Origin: Astragalus membranaceus
Taxonomy: Eukaryota; Streptophyta; Magnoliopsida; Fabales; Fabaceae
Length of the DNA stretch: 64,000 bases
Assembly (NCBI GenBank): GCA_039519185.1
Contig: CM076851.1
Coordinates: 33,587,799 to 33,651,798 of the forward strand
Direction: 5' to 3'
The notes under the pieces are model-generated. The model did no database searches, was not told the origin of the DNA, and saw nothing but the letters and a program-made list of their open reading frames with translations. Made by a program: the position numbers and the translations under genes. Positions 1 to 10,299 of this stretch are shown here, one piece after another; positions within the stretch are counted from its first letter, which is position 1; every line of letters starts with the position of its first letter.

Positions 1-217
1 GGGTGCTACGTATCAGAGACGACACTGACTCGGCTACTAAAAGACCCTTGGTCTTCATTTGCGACTACCTGCACGTTACCCACGTAGAGGTAACATTCAA
101 ACAGAAAAGGGTGAGTCTCTAACATCATAAAAGCATATATGATAGATAATATACTAGAGAATAGGCAACTATAATTACCATAGCACATCAACAATCATAA
201 GTACAACTATCACGGAG

Positions 218-328
218 CAATACCAACAAGTAACAACATAAGCAAAACGACGAGCAACACCAACAAGTAACAACATAAGCAAAACGACGAGCAACACCAA
301 CAAGTAACAACATAAGCAAAACGACGAG
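218..328. repeat. Tandem repeat, 3 units of 37 bp
   Basis: Three head-to-tail 37-bp units (218-254, 255-291, 292-328) of CAACACCAACAAGTAACAAC followed by ATAAGCAAAACGACGAG. The first unit has one change. The array lies in the LTR, in a region rich in CAA/GTT trinucleotides. Confidence 0.9.
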
Positions 329-718
329 CAACGACACCATGGGTACAACGTGTATGTATGAAATGCAACCCACACCGACGGGTATATGCATGTGGTACCA
401 ATCAACGTAAGTAGCCTTTGTGGCTTCATCATCAACACTATGGCCGAAGCCTACATCAACGTAATAATGCATTATGCCATGCATGAGACACCATGTACAA
501 CGCATCGGAACAATCAACAACATAGTCATGCTATGCACAACAACGTCAACAACATCATCATTGGTCATATTCGACCCAACCACATCATCATCGAGTTTTG
601 GTCATATTTGACCCGGCAACAACAACAACAAGATTTAGTCACATTGACTCAACAACAAGAACAGCAAATTTAGTCTTATTAGACACAACAAAACATCACA
701 ACACTGAGGTAGCACAAA

Positions 719-1055
719 GTGGCGCCTAGGAAACAACACCAACAACACAGACACAACACATTGGCGCCCAACAGCACATAAAAGGGTGCCTGAGGCAAAC
801 TGCGCCACCCTGGGCGCCAAAACAGACAGCATGTGGCGTCATACAGCAACACAGTCACAAACTAAGACACAAACAGCAACACAGTCCTAGATACAAACTA
901 AGACACAAACTGCAACACAGCAGGCAACATAGACACTAAAACTGGCGCCTGGTGGCAACCTGCGCCACATTCTGGGCAACCTGCGCCACTCTGGGCGCAA
1001 CACAGCAAGCAACCTGGCACACACAGGGCAGCAACATGGCGCCCTGGCGCAGCAC
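719..1055. repeat. Cluster of GGCGCC / TGCGCCA palindromic words in an LTR
   Basis: In an otherwise AC-rich stretch the words GGCGCC, TGCGCCA and GGGCGC recur at about 720, 763, 801, 813, 942, 961, 981, 993, 1038 and 1046. Several form short inverted pairs, such as the 16-mer at 802-817 with arms GCGCC and GGCGC. The cluster sits just downstream, in element orientation, of the leader segment shared with the other chromovirus LTRs. That is the place where those LTRs carry the GCACGG palindromes. Confidence 0.8.
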
Positions 1056-2333
1056 AGCACTAGTGCAGAATTTCCTACAGCAGTTCACCTACTTCGGCGA
1101 ATTAATTAAAATAGCAAACGATATCGGATTTTAACAAAAGACCACTCATTAGGAAGCTCTCTGAGTGTAGTTTCTTCCTATGATTTTCATTTTTCAAAAT
1201 AAGTATCCAGTTGGTACAGTTTTTCAAAACACTACACTGAGGTACCAAAATCGAACAGAATTCTTTACCCAACTTGCAACTAAATTTTCTTTCTCATTTC
1301 TTAATGAAATTTCGTGGAACCAGTGCCTATTTCGTAGAGCATTAAGTCTAATTTCCAATGAAACAAGAATCATTCAAAACGGAGTTCGATTGAGAACACA
1401 AAACCTACAAAAACCGAACCTACTCACAGTTTGGTTCCAGAATTTTGACCTAACTTTGGAGACTCATAACTTGAGCTACACAACTCCAAATTGAACGGAA
1501 CCAGTGCCAAAACGAGCGGCTTTAAGTCTATTTTCAAAAACAATCAGCCACATAATTTTTGAATCAACCGAACAGTACCAGTTTTAGAAGGACCGAAGCA
1601 GTGTCCAGAAACGCACAAAAGACCGTAAGCAAGTAAAACTCATTATGATCAATCACCAAATAGCAATCTCAACATCACATACTTATGCATTTTGTCAAAC
1701 ATCTAACATGCATTCTAAACATCACTTACACATTCTATCAAACACCTAGCGTGCAACATTTTACCATCTATTCACTCAAGGCCATCAACACTCAAAACAA
1801 CACCAACAACATACATATAATTTCATAATTCATTCATGCATATTATCAAACAACTCCTAGGCATCATAGGTTCTACCCTCCTATATACTACCCATCATAT
1901 AACCCTTTATACTATGAGACTCCCCTTACCTTAAGAATCGTTGGAGATGAAAACCCTTCCACGAATCACCAAAACGCAGACAAGCTCTTCTCTTCTCTCT
2001 TGCGATTTTCTTCTCTTTTCCTTCTCCCTAGCGTGCGCTCTTCTCTTCTCTTCTCATGTTCTCTTCTTTTTTTTTTCTTTCTTTTCTCCAATTGTGTCTA
2101 ATTAACTAAACCTAGAGCTTAAGTATCATGGGCTCTAGTGCCTTGGGTCCTATTTACCACCCAATTAACTACTTACACCACTCCCTTATTTAATTAACAT
2201 ACCACTCACTTAATTACTAAACACTACTCCCTTTTTCTTAATTAAAACACCATCCTATTATTTATTATGACTTTTCAATGAAATACCTAAGTAATTTAAT
2301 TTAATAAATACTTAATTATTTTGGGGCGTTACA

Positions 2334-4063
2334 GAATGCATATAGATGGGCTAATTCCTTTTATGTCTGCCATTTGCCAGCCTATAGCTTTTGTATGCTT
2401 TCTTAAGGTACAAATGAGATCATGCTCCTGCTCTATTGTTAAGTCAGAGGCAATGATCACTGGAAGTGCATCATCTTCCCCTAAGAATGCATACTTCAAA
2501 TGTTTGGGCAATTCTTTCAATTCTAGCTTAGGAGGTTGTTCAATTGAGGGTAAATTCTTTTTAAGGTTAGGGTCTTCTAAATTAAGAGGTTCAAAAGTTC
2601 TAGACCATACCTTTTGTGCTGGTGCTTCTCTTGAAAAAATGTCTTTTTCCAAGATTTCTTCTTCAGGTGGTGCAGAAGCATCTGGTGCTAGTGCACTGGT
2701 GAGATAATCATACTGTTTCTGAAATTGCTTCTGCACCAAATGGTCAAGATTGGTGATTGCTGAGCACTCTTCACTTTCCTCAGCAGGATACTTCAGAGCA
2801 GTCATCACATTGAATTTCACTTCTTGATTATTTACTCTCATGGTCAGTTCTCCCTTTTGCACATCAATTAGTGCTTTTCCAGTTGCTAAGAATGGTCTCC
2901 CAAGAATGACTGGGACTTCTTTATCTGCATCAAAATCAAGAATAACAAAATCTGCAGGGAATACAAATTTGTCAACCTTAACTAAAATATCTTCAATGAT
3001 TCCTTCTGGATAAGCTATTGATCTATCAGCTAGTTGAAGTGTTACTGTTGTGGGCCTAGCATTTCCAATCCCCAGCTGTGTAAATATGGATTTAGGCATT
3101 AAGTTGATGCTTGCACCTAAATCACACAATGCACGACCTGTATAAGATTTTCCTATTGAGAATGGGACTGTAAAGCTGCCAGGATCCTTTAGTTTTCTTG
3201 GAATTTTTCTTTGTAGAATTAGACTGCATTCCTTAGACATAGCAACTGTTTCAAAATCCCCTAATCTTCTTCTTTTTGAAAGCACATCTTTCATAAATTT
3301 AGTATAGTTAGGCATTTGATGAAGTGCTTCAACTAAGGGAACATTGATGTGTATTTGTTTTAAAATCTCAAGAAACTTACTGAATTGCTTCTCCTCATGT
3401 GTCTTTTTTAACCTTTGAGGATAAGGAGGAGGAGGGTATTCAGGAATTAACCTTGGAGTTGGAACTTCAGGAGATGCAGATGTATCTGGTGCTTCTGCAT
3501 CATGAGTAATTTTTTTATTTTTATTTTTTTCTCCCTTACCTTCACCTTGATCTTCACCTGGATCTGCAAGATCTTTTCCACTTCTTAGAGCAATGGCTTT
3601 TACCTGCTCCTTTCCTGGCCTTTGGGCTGTGGTAGCTTCTGTATTTGATGGTAATGTACCTGTTGGTCTTTGATACAGAGTTGCTGCTAATTGTCCCACC
3701 TGATTTTCTAAATTATTTATAGAGGCATCTTGTGCTTGCCTAGCTGTTCTGGTTTCACTAATGAAAGACTTGAGCAAGGCTGTTAAGGAGTTATCAGTGG
3801 TACGTGGTTGTTGTCTTTGGTTGTTCTGTGAATGAAATTCTAGTGGTGTGGTTGGTGCAGAAGTACTAGGTGCAAATGCACCAGGTGCAGATGCACCAGT
3901 ATTGTTCCATCTGAAATTTGGGTGGTTCTTCCAGCCAGGGTTATAGGTGTTAGTGTAAGGGTTGTTATTTTTGTTATATCCTACAAAATTGACAGAGACA
4001 GGGTTGCTGGGACATTCTTCATACAAATGGCCTCCTCCACAATACACACAACTTGTGTCTCCT
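2334..4063 (-). pseudogene. Retrotransposon gag C-terminus, aspartic protease and start of reverse transcriptase
   Basis: An open frame of about 570 codons. It starts with a zinc-knuckle type C-x2-C-x3-H-x4-C motif, followed by a long Asn/Pro/Ala linker and a charged region. The retroviral-type protease motif D-L-G-A-S lies near 3100-3125. The end has the W-Q-M-A-D-I-K-G-I-S-P motif that normally opens the Athila reverse transcriptase (about 2340-2375). The frame stops because another LTR is inserted at 2334, so no polymerase, RNase H or integrase remains here. The zinc knuckle is in a different frame from the rest of gag upstream. Small ASAP-like peptide repeats in the linker come from the same DNA words found in this element's LTR. 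Not a functional gene in this copy. Confidence 0.85.
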
Positions 4064-5123
4064 GGGGGGGGGTTTGTTCTATGGCTGCTGCAGAGTTTTC
4101 AGTTGGTGCAGCTGCACTAGGTGCAGATGCACTGGTTGAAGTGAAGTTTTTAAACAAGTTTGTCAGAGAGGCTAACTGAGCAGATAGGGCTGATATATCA
4201 TTGATTTCATGTACCCCTGCTGGTTTCTTTTGGGCACTTACCCTTTCAGTAGGCCAGCTAGAACTATTGGTTGCAATTCTATCAATTAATTCACATGCTT
4301 CATTATAAGATAAGTTTAATAACACACCCCTAGATGATGCATCAAGCATTATTCTGGTTTGGGGCTCTAAACCATTATAAAAAGTTTCCATTTGAATAAT
4401 GATAGGTAGACCATGATGTGGACATTTTCTTAAAAGTTCTTTCCATCTTTCCCATGCTTCAAACAATGATTCAAATTCTTTTTGTCTAAAAGATGTAATA
4501 TCATTCCTCATCCTGGCATTTTTAATGGGTGGAAAATATTTTGCCAAGAACTTTTCAGCTATTTCATTCCATGAATAGATAGAATTAGGCTCCATTGAAT
4601 TTAACCATGATTTAGCCTTATCTTTTAAAGAGTATGGAAATAGCTTAAGTCTAAAAGCATCTTCACTAACACCAGGAATGATAAAGTTACTACATACTTC
4701 TAAAAATTGTTTTAAATGCTCATGGGGATCCTCATGGCGAGATCCACCAAATTGACCAATTGTTTGTAGCATTTGGAACATCATGGGTTTAAATTCAAAA
4801 TGCACAGCATCAATATGAGGTCTTGCTATACTTGTTTGCATATTTTGATGATCAAACATAGCATAATCCCTCATGGGTCTATTTCTATCATTAATCATAC
4901 CTATTGGGCCCATGTTGATGAATTGATTTCTGTGGCCTTCTTCAGTATCATGCTGTGAACCAGGTCCTCCTTCAACTGAGGCTGATCTTGGGTTGTGTCC
5001 CTCACTGTGATGAGACATGTTTCTGCAGTCTTGATTCCTTTGTTTTTGAAGTCTTAGCAAACTCTTGAACCTTCTTTCAATCTCTGGATAGAATTCAAAT
5101 TCTGGTGGCTTATTTCTAGGCAT
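4064..5123 (-). pseudogene. Athila-like gag (capsid) region
   Basis: Starts with ATG at 5123-5121, about 100 bases downstream of the primer binding site. The central part matches the plant retrotransposon gag domain (PF03732-type): the K-x-W-L-N stretch, then W-N-E-I-A-E-K-F-L-A-K-Y-F-P-P, then E-S-L-F-E-A-W-E-R-W-K and the C-P-H-H-G-L-P segment are all visible. The reading frame changes at a run of nine G (plus strand, 4064-4072). Beyond it the expected zinc-knuckle continues in another frame, and this frame closes at 3981. So gag and pol are separated by a frameshift in this copy, probably from slippage in the run or a sequencing error there. Confidence 0.85.
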
Positions 5124-5218
5124 ATGCTAGTGCATCTGCACCTGTGTCTGCACAGAAAATAACTACCAGAGTAATAAAATACTAACTTATAAATCTAAAC
5201 AACAAAAATTAATGGCAA

Positions 5219-5236
5219 TCCCCGGCAACGGCGCCA
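5219..5236 (-). other. Primer binding site complementary to tRNA-Asp
   Basis: On the minus strand the 18-mer TGGCGCCGTTGCCGGGGA is complementary to the 3' end of plant tRNA-Asp(GTC) including CCA. It lies 6 bases from the LTR end at 5243. This fixes element orientation and the LTR border. Confidence 0.92.
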
Positions 5237-5242
5237 AAAACT

Positions 5243-6840
5243 TGGTGTGTGAAAAGATGTGCAAGTATACACAGTCACAAACAAGTAATATAATGATAAG
5301 AAAGGTCGAACCCACAGGGATTGGATTAACTTTATGTATGTTTAGAAAGCATATAAATTAGTACTACTATTCTACTCACAAATTTTGGGGGTTTTTCGTT
5401 TAAAGTAAAAACTGAATGCAAGTATGTAAAATAAGATGAAGGAAATCAGTTGAGAAAGATAGTTGAGATGTCTTTACTATACAATGCTTCTTTTGAGAGT
5501 TTCTATGTTTTTAGAGATGCAGAAGCACTATGATGCAGAAGCATCAAGTGCAGAAGCATCAAGTGGAGTAGCATTGAGTGCAGTAGCATAAGTGTGTGCT
5601 TTTCAGCTACTTTCTTCAGAGTTTCATTACAAGCTTCCCATGTCTGGGCTTGCTAAATAAGTTCACTCCTGCCTTTGAAGTACCCATTGTTTCACCCTAA
5701 GGACTATGTTATCCTATGTCTAGGACTTAACATGGTTTTAACACAGTTTCTTTATTAAAACAGGTTTAACAAAGCCTTTATTAAAACACTTACCCTTATT
5801 AGTCTTGATTTCTAATTATAAACCATGTCTGTGAATATAACTCTACTTATTGTATGAGATCAACCTTAAAATAAGATGGATGTAGTATAACACAAGACCC
5901 AAAATGCTACAACACTTAAAACCATATTAACTTACTCAAAAGAACATTATAAGTTAGAACATCTCAACTAAAGGAATTTAGCTCATGTTACTCGTTAAAT
6001 AATAGAGAGAATCTGTAAGGAACATGATAACATGAATCATATAAAAGATATCAATAGGGTAGAAGTTACACAAATTGAAGAATTCTTGCATTTTATTCTG
6101 ACAGGTGCAGAAGCACTGATTCCTTCGCCTATCTATGAAGAAGTGGAGGAAAAGGGTGTCAATTCCTTCCTCACCTTCTTACAACTAACTAGTAAATAAA
6201 ATGCAAGAATTGAAACTACTAAAATATAAGTAAGGTGTTTGATCTACATATAATCAAGTGAGATATGCGATGCTCTTCAAGTGAGAAGTGGGAGCCCTTT
6301 TTATTGCCTTGGAGATTTCCTTTGCTTGAGGGTTTGCTTGAAAACCAAGTTAACCTAAGGAGGCTTAACCATGGTTGCTTTTCTGATTTTTAGATAAGGA
6401 GATTGAGTTCAGCACATTTCCATACGAAGAGGTCCAATTATGTAAGGCCATATGTCTTTAGGTGAATAGCCTTTCATGATGATGTTTATGGTGGGCGCCT
6501 CCTTATGCATGTGGCCATGTGCTCCATGTGAAGTGTGACAAAGCATGATGTCATAGAAGTTCTGGAGTAGAGGTATGATTTGAGGTGCTTCCATTGTGGG
6601 TTTATAAATCTTCAGCGCAGGATGGTGCAGAAGCACTAAGTGCAGAAGCATCATCTGTAGAAAAACTGAACAAACACATCAAACATACCAATATATATAC
6701 AAAATGCTTTATTCATCACATAATTCCTAGAATGTTGTTATTTTACTAATATTACTATATTTAACACACTTTGTACTTGAGTTTAAAGCAATTTGTTGCG
6801 TTTATAAGTATAAATAACTCTATGTAAATTAGAGTTATCA
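5243..6840 (-). repeat. 5' LTR of the Athila-like element (1598 bp)
   Basis: On the minus strand it starts TGATAACTCT at 6840 and ends CACACACCA at 5243, giving the usual TG...CA borders. The inner border is set by the tRNA-Asp primer site. The segment at 5256-5325 resembles the matching part of the LTR at 61366 (both read like a GTATAC...CGAACCCACAGGG segment). Repeated words GTGC-TTCT-GCAC (minus strand) cluster at 5516-5596, 6103-6118 and 6623-6654. Confidence 0.85.
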
Positions 6841-7462
6841 GTCACAACAAGTCAAAATATAACTACCAAGAGTTTGATATATTATTTTATTTTTAAGAAA
6901 TTAAAAATAATAAAAGATAATTGTATTTCTTGAAAATATCCAAATAATAATACAATGAAGACAAAGTTTTATATTTATAAATAAAAATAAAAGCAATAAA
7001 GAAGTATTATTCAAATGTAATTAATGCATTAGAATTTTTTTTGTTCTTATTCTTCCAAATTATTTAGATGGTAAAATTTAAATTATATCATAAAATAATA
7101 TATGAAGTTAATTCCATAAAGGTTTTCGAAACTAGTAATTGAAAAAATATAAATATATTTTACTAAAGGACACTCCTTAAAAAATTGATGTTAAATGTGC
7201 CTAATAAATATATTATAAACCTTTAATTATGAAAAAATAGAATAAAAAATAGCCTTAGGGAATAACATTTGCTTAATATTTTATTGTATAATTTAAAATT
7301 TACTATCTAAGTAATTAGGAAGAATAGGAAAAAAAACTAATATTCTAATACATTAATTACGTTTATTGTCAAAAAAATACATTAATTACGTTTGAATAAT
7401 ACTTGTTTATTTCTTTTTACTCTTATTTATAAATATAACACCTTGTTTTTGTTTTGGTTGTA
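6841..7462. other. AT-rich intergenic DNA
   Basis: Flank of the Athila-like insertion, with long A/T runs and no credible open frame. A short direct repeat of ACATTAATTACGTTT occurs near 7350-7390. Nothing else recognised. Confidence 0.5.
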
Positions 7463-7493
7463 CTAGTATGTATGACCCGTGCGCTGCACGGGT
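7463..7493 (-). mobile_element. Helitron-like 3' terminus
   Basis: On the minus strand an 8-bp stem ACCCGTGC/GCACGGGT with a 3-base loop is followed by 8 bases and then CTAG at the end, with T as the next base. This is the usual Helitron 3' end (hairpin, then CTRR, inserted before T). The element would extend to the right, and the matching 5' end (TC...) was not located. The same design occurs at 13217-13246 and 53503-53531. Confidence 0.55.
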
Positions 7494-8159
7494 ATACAAT
7501 TTTTTTGGAATTTTTTTTTTATGTTAAAATATGTTTACTTTGAGTGAAAATAAAAAAATTGGTTAATTATATAATTATATCATATTAATCAGAAGTATGT
7601 ATATTAAAAAAAGGAGTACGTTATATAATATATAAATATATCTGTAAGGGCATTGAAATATACATCTGATTTTTTTAATTTAATTTTAAAATATTTTATT
7701 AAAGAATTTGTATGTTTAAAGCATTGTCTGTATTTATTTGGGATGTTTATAATTATGTATAAATAATTAATAATTAAAAAAATTATATATGTGGTTATTC
7801 TAATTTAAAAAATAAACACGATATTGGGATTCTGTTAAGTAGTGAAAAAAAAGGCTGATGTAAAAATTGACATTTTCTGTTAAGTTATTTTGTAATATAG
7901 TATTGGTTGAACAAAAAATAGACAATTATGTGTATTATGTTAGATATAAACAATGGGTATAACATACTAAGGCTAATTAATTGCATATAATAAATATAAA
8001 AGAATTGTCTTATTTGATGACGAAACAATTTTGATGAACATATATATTTTTTCAATACTCAATATAAGATACTCAATATTTTTCAGACCATATGGAACAA
8101 AATATATAAGTCTATTTACGAATAGGGGTATTTCTGTCTTTACCTATAAAATTTAGGGT
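7494..8159. other. AT-rich DNA, presumed Helitron-like body
   Basis: No open frame or domain visible. By position it would be the 3' part of the Helitron-like element that ends at 7463. Confidence 0.35.
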
Positions 8160-8545
8160 TATTTTTGGTATTTTCTTGTAAACAGATCTGGAAACTGAAA
8201 CCCTAAAGTTCCATTAAGTCGATTCAACTTTCCTCTTCCAGCTCTTCTCACCGGTGCGCTGTCGTTGGTCATCGCGTGTTCATCTTTCTCCGGTTTGCTG
8301 CGCCTCCTTCCTGTATCTATTCAAATTTCGTCTTCCATCTTCTACTCGCCGCGGTTCCATTTATTCGGTTAGACTTTCCTCTTCCATCTTCTCGTCGTTG
8401 CAGATCGATCGCAAACTACAACTCTGTAATATACAGATCTACCTCCAGTTGCTACAAATCAACAATGGCGTCTTCTTCTGCACGTCATGGAAAGCGCTCA
8501 ACAGGAAGGTCTACTCATCAAGCGCCTCAGAATTCAATCACAGAG
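8160..8545 (+). other. Gene-like leader and first exon, unknown product
   Basis: A C/T-rich leader (8205-8460, with GC content well above its surroundings) precedes ATG at 8465. From there 27 codons run in frame, rich in Ser, Arg, His and Gln, to a good splice donor (CAGAG|GTAAAATT at 8545/8546). This is the pattern of a plant 5' UTR plus first coding exon. I do not recognise the peptide and find no following exons in the next several kb. It could be a gene fragment carried by the Helitron-like element (inference) or the stump of a dead gene. Confidence 0.4.
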
Positions 8546-8914
8546 GTAAAATTATTACGATTGATATTTTGGGGGGTTTAATTGCATGTAAAACCGAATG
8601 ATGGTAGCAGTATCTATTTTGTGATTCTAATTACATCAGACTCTACACTAAAAGCTAGCAATATCTGGATTTCAATTTTACAATCGAAACCCTTTCTGGA
8701 TGTTAATCTTGCTTTATGGCTTTGTACACTAAAAGCTTGATCTTTCAGTATATAAATTGTAATTCTAATCACATTCGATTCTAAACTAAAAGCTAGCCTT
8801 TGTATAAGAAGGTTCAAAGCGCATAGTAGTTTTTAAAGATCACAGTAAGTAGAACTCCAAATAGATACGAATCACACACAATATTTATAAGGTAAATAGT
8901 ATTTGAATGGTTAC
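8546..8914. other. Non-coding stretch with a short repeated phrase
   Basis: The phrase around ACTAAAAGCTAG recurs near 8645 and 8787, with related AATTGTAATTCTAATCACAT words. No coding frame is seen. It would be an intron if the exon at 8465-8545 is real. Confidence 0.3.
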
Positions 8915-9056
8915 CTCTGTGTCTACCATAACCAACTCGACAGCAACAGGTTTGTTACCTCCATAGTTTCCAAAAACATGCCACTTCCTTAGTACTCTGA
9001 CAATGACAGAAGATGTTTCATGGTCTGGGTCTATGACAGCTAATGGAACATTTTTT
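8915..9056 (-). pseudogene. RPA-like OB-fold exon fragment (DUF223-type)
   Basis: On the minus strand one frame without stops reads ...V-R-V-L-R-K-W-H-V-F... and then ...V-E-L-V-M-V-D-T-E, and ends at a splice-donor-like GAG|GTAACC at 8915. Plant replication protein A-like proteins with DUF223 OB folds carry the same V-R-V-L-R-x-W ... x-E-x-V-L-V-D-E pattern (family knowledge). Only this one exon-sized piece is visible. It lies on the same strand as the Helitron-like 3' end at 7463, and plant Helitrons often carry RPA-like genes, so a Helitron passenger is plausible. It could also be a decayed host paralogue. Confidence 0.4.
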
Positions 9057-9655
9057 TGGGAGGAGCAAGGGAAAGTTTGTTTGCACTGGCCATTACTGTT
9101 TATTGGTTTGGTTTCCTGATGGCTGTTTTTTGGTTTCTAGTATGAACGGTTGTATACGGCCACATGGTATTTATAGGAAAGATTATAGTAATTTTTGAAG
9201 TTAACCATGGTTACACCAACTATGCCATGATTTGTGGTGTGATTAATACATGCAATGCGAATTCAGTAATACTATGGCATTAATTGACGTTGAATATATT
9301 AGTAAGTTTAGAGAAATTTTTGGATCTGTAATTAACAATATGTGAGTACATTAGTAAGCTTAGAGAAAGTTGTGGATCTGTAATTAAGTTATGGATCAAA
9401 TATTGAGTGCACGATAAATGTTGATTATATGTGAGTTATGATTGATTGAAACAGATTATAGTATGCGAATCACTGCCATGATATGTATGCATATTTTTTT
9501 GGCTGCCAACTCAAAACAATTATCGCATTAAATGTCTCAGACTATATTTGTAAGTTTAACGAAAGTATTGGATCTGTAATTAACAATATGTGAGTACATT
9601 AGTAAGGTTAGAGAAAGTTTTGGATGCATTAATTAAGTTTTGGATCACTTTTTTG
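9057..9655. other. Intergenic DNA with a repeated ~60-bp phrase
   Basis: The phrase TTAGAGAAAG...TGGATC(T/A)GTAATTAA recurs near 9305, 9360, 9555 and 9605, so this is a short degenerate direct-repeat field. No coding signal. Confidence 0.45.
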
Positions 9656-10291
9656 CAGTGTTATCAGAACCGGTCCGGACCGGCCGGTCGGACCGGTCGG
9701 ACCGGGACCCGGTGGTCTTCCCGGGCCGGGCAGCGTGCAGGACCGGATCTGCAGTTGGCCCGGTGATGACGTCATCGGACCGGTGAAAAACCGGGTCGGA
9801 CCGGTTGATCCTCTTTTTTTTTTTTTTTTTTTAAGATGAACCAATTATAAATTTTGCATGTTTTCACAAAAAAGGCTTGGGTGGGGTTCGAACCCCCTCC
9901 CTAGTATTCAACATTTCAACTTTTTAACCACTAAGCTATCTATTATTTGTTGATACTGTCCCGCATTCATTAAATATAATCAATTCCGGATATGTTAATT
10001 TTTTTTGCACATTCTTTCATTAATAGTTTTGATTAAACACACATTTTTTTGACAAATTGATTCAAGTTCAACACTCATAAACATGTTAGTAAATGTATAA
10101 TTATAAATAAAATTATAATAAAATTTCTATATTAATAAATGTATACTTTCTTAGTATATATTATAATTTTTTGAATTTATTTAATATAGACCGGGTCATG
10201 CCGGTCCGACTAGAGACCCGCGGTCCGACCCCGGGTCTAGTGACCCGGTGCCTTGACCGGGTCGATGGCCGGTCCGGGTCTGATAACACTG
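9656..10291. mobile_element. Non-autonomous hAT element with CCGG-rich ends
   Basis: Terminal inverted repeat CAGTGTTATCAGA at both ends and a perfect 8-bp target duplication CTTTTTTG (9648-9655 and 10292-10299). Both are diagnostic for hAT. About 120 bases at each end are dense in CCGGTCCGG-type palindromes. The middle is AT-rich with a T-run (9813-9832) and a tRNA-like module. No transposase is present. Confidence 0.92.
9885..9940 (-). repeat. tRNA-like (SINE-type) module inside the hAT element
   Basis: On the minus strand TAGCTTAGTGG (A-box-like) is followed about 31 bases later by GGTTCGAACCCC (B-box-like). These are the two internal promoter boxes of Pol III genes at near-tRNA spacing. 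It could be a SINE remnant or a tRNA-derived piece. No anticodon stem was identified. Confidence 0.4.
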
Positions 10292-10299
10292 CTTTTTTG

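Larger units (their letters stand above)
1..2333 (-). mobile_element. Partial LTR of a chromovirus-like (Tekay/Del-type) retrotransposon
   Basis: Seen: read on the minus strand it begins TGTAACGCCCC at 2333, the same kind of start as the LTRs at 31948, 50076 and 60315. It then has a purine-rich leader (about 1975-2090). Around 1110-1230 it matches the LTRs at 27200-27360 and 34360-34510 base for base over long stretches (the part reading GAAAAACTGTACCAACTGGA and onward). The left end runs off the window, so the far LTR end, primer site and body are not seen. It sits inside the pol gene of the Athila-like element, which stops exactly at 2334. The expected 5-bp target duplication would be GAATG (2334-2338), with its partner outside the window. 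Known: such TGTAAC...TTACA LTRs belong to Ty3/gypsy chromoviruses. Inference: 5' LTR of a full element or a solo LTR. Confidence 0.8.
2334..6840 (-). mobile_element. Athila-like Ty3/gypsy retrotransposon, 5' half (interrupted)
   Basis: In element order (right to left) the sequence shows a 1.6-kb LTR (6840-5243), a tRNA-Asp primer site (5236-5219), a gag region (5123 to about 4060), a protease region and the first residues of reverse transcriptase. It is then cut at 2334 by the insertion of another LTR. The rest of pol and the 3' LTR lie beyond the left edge. The tRNA-Asp primer and the LTR beginning TGATAACTCT fit the Athila lineage (established knowledge). Coding capacity is already damaged by a frameshift in a homopolymer run. 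Confidence 0.85.

Noticed and set aside
218..328. Three regular 37-bp repeats resembling a CRISPR array
   Set aside because: The units are head-to-tail with no spacers, lie in a plant LTR, and no cas genes are near.
2321..2707. Plus-strand open frame of 128 codons
   Set aside because: It is the antisense shadow of the Athila-like pol frame.
9629..9844. Minus-strand 71-codon Gly/Pro/Arg-rich frame
   Set aside because: It translates the CCGG-rich arm of a hAT element and a T-run.
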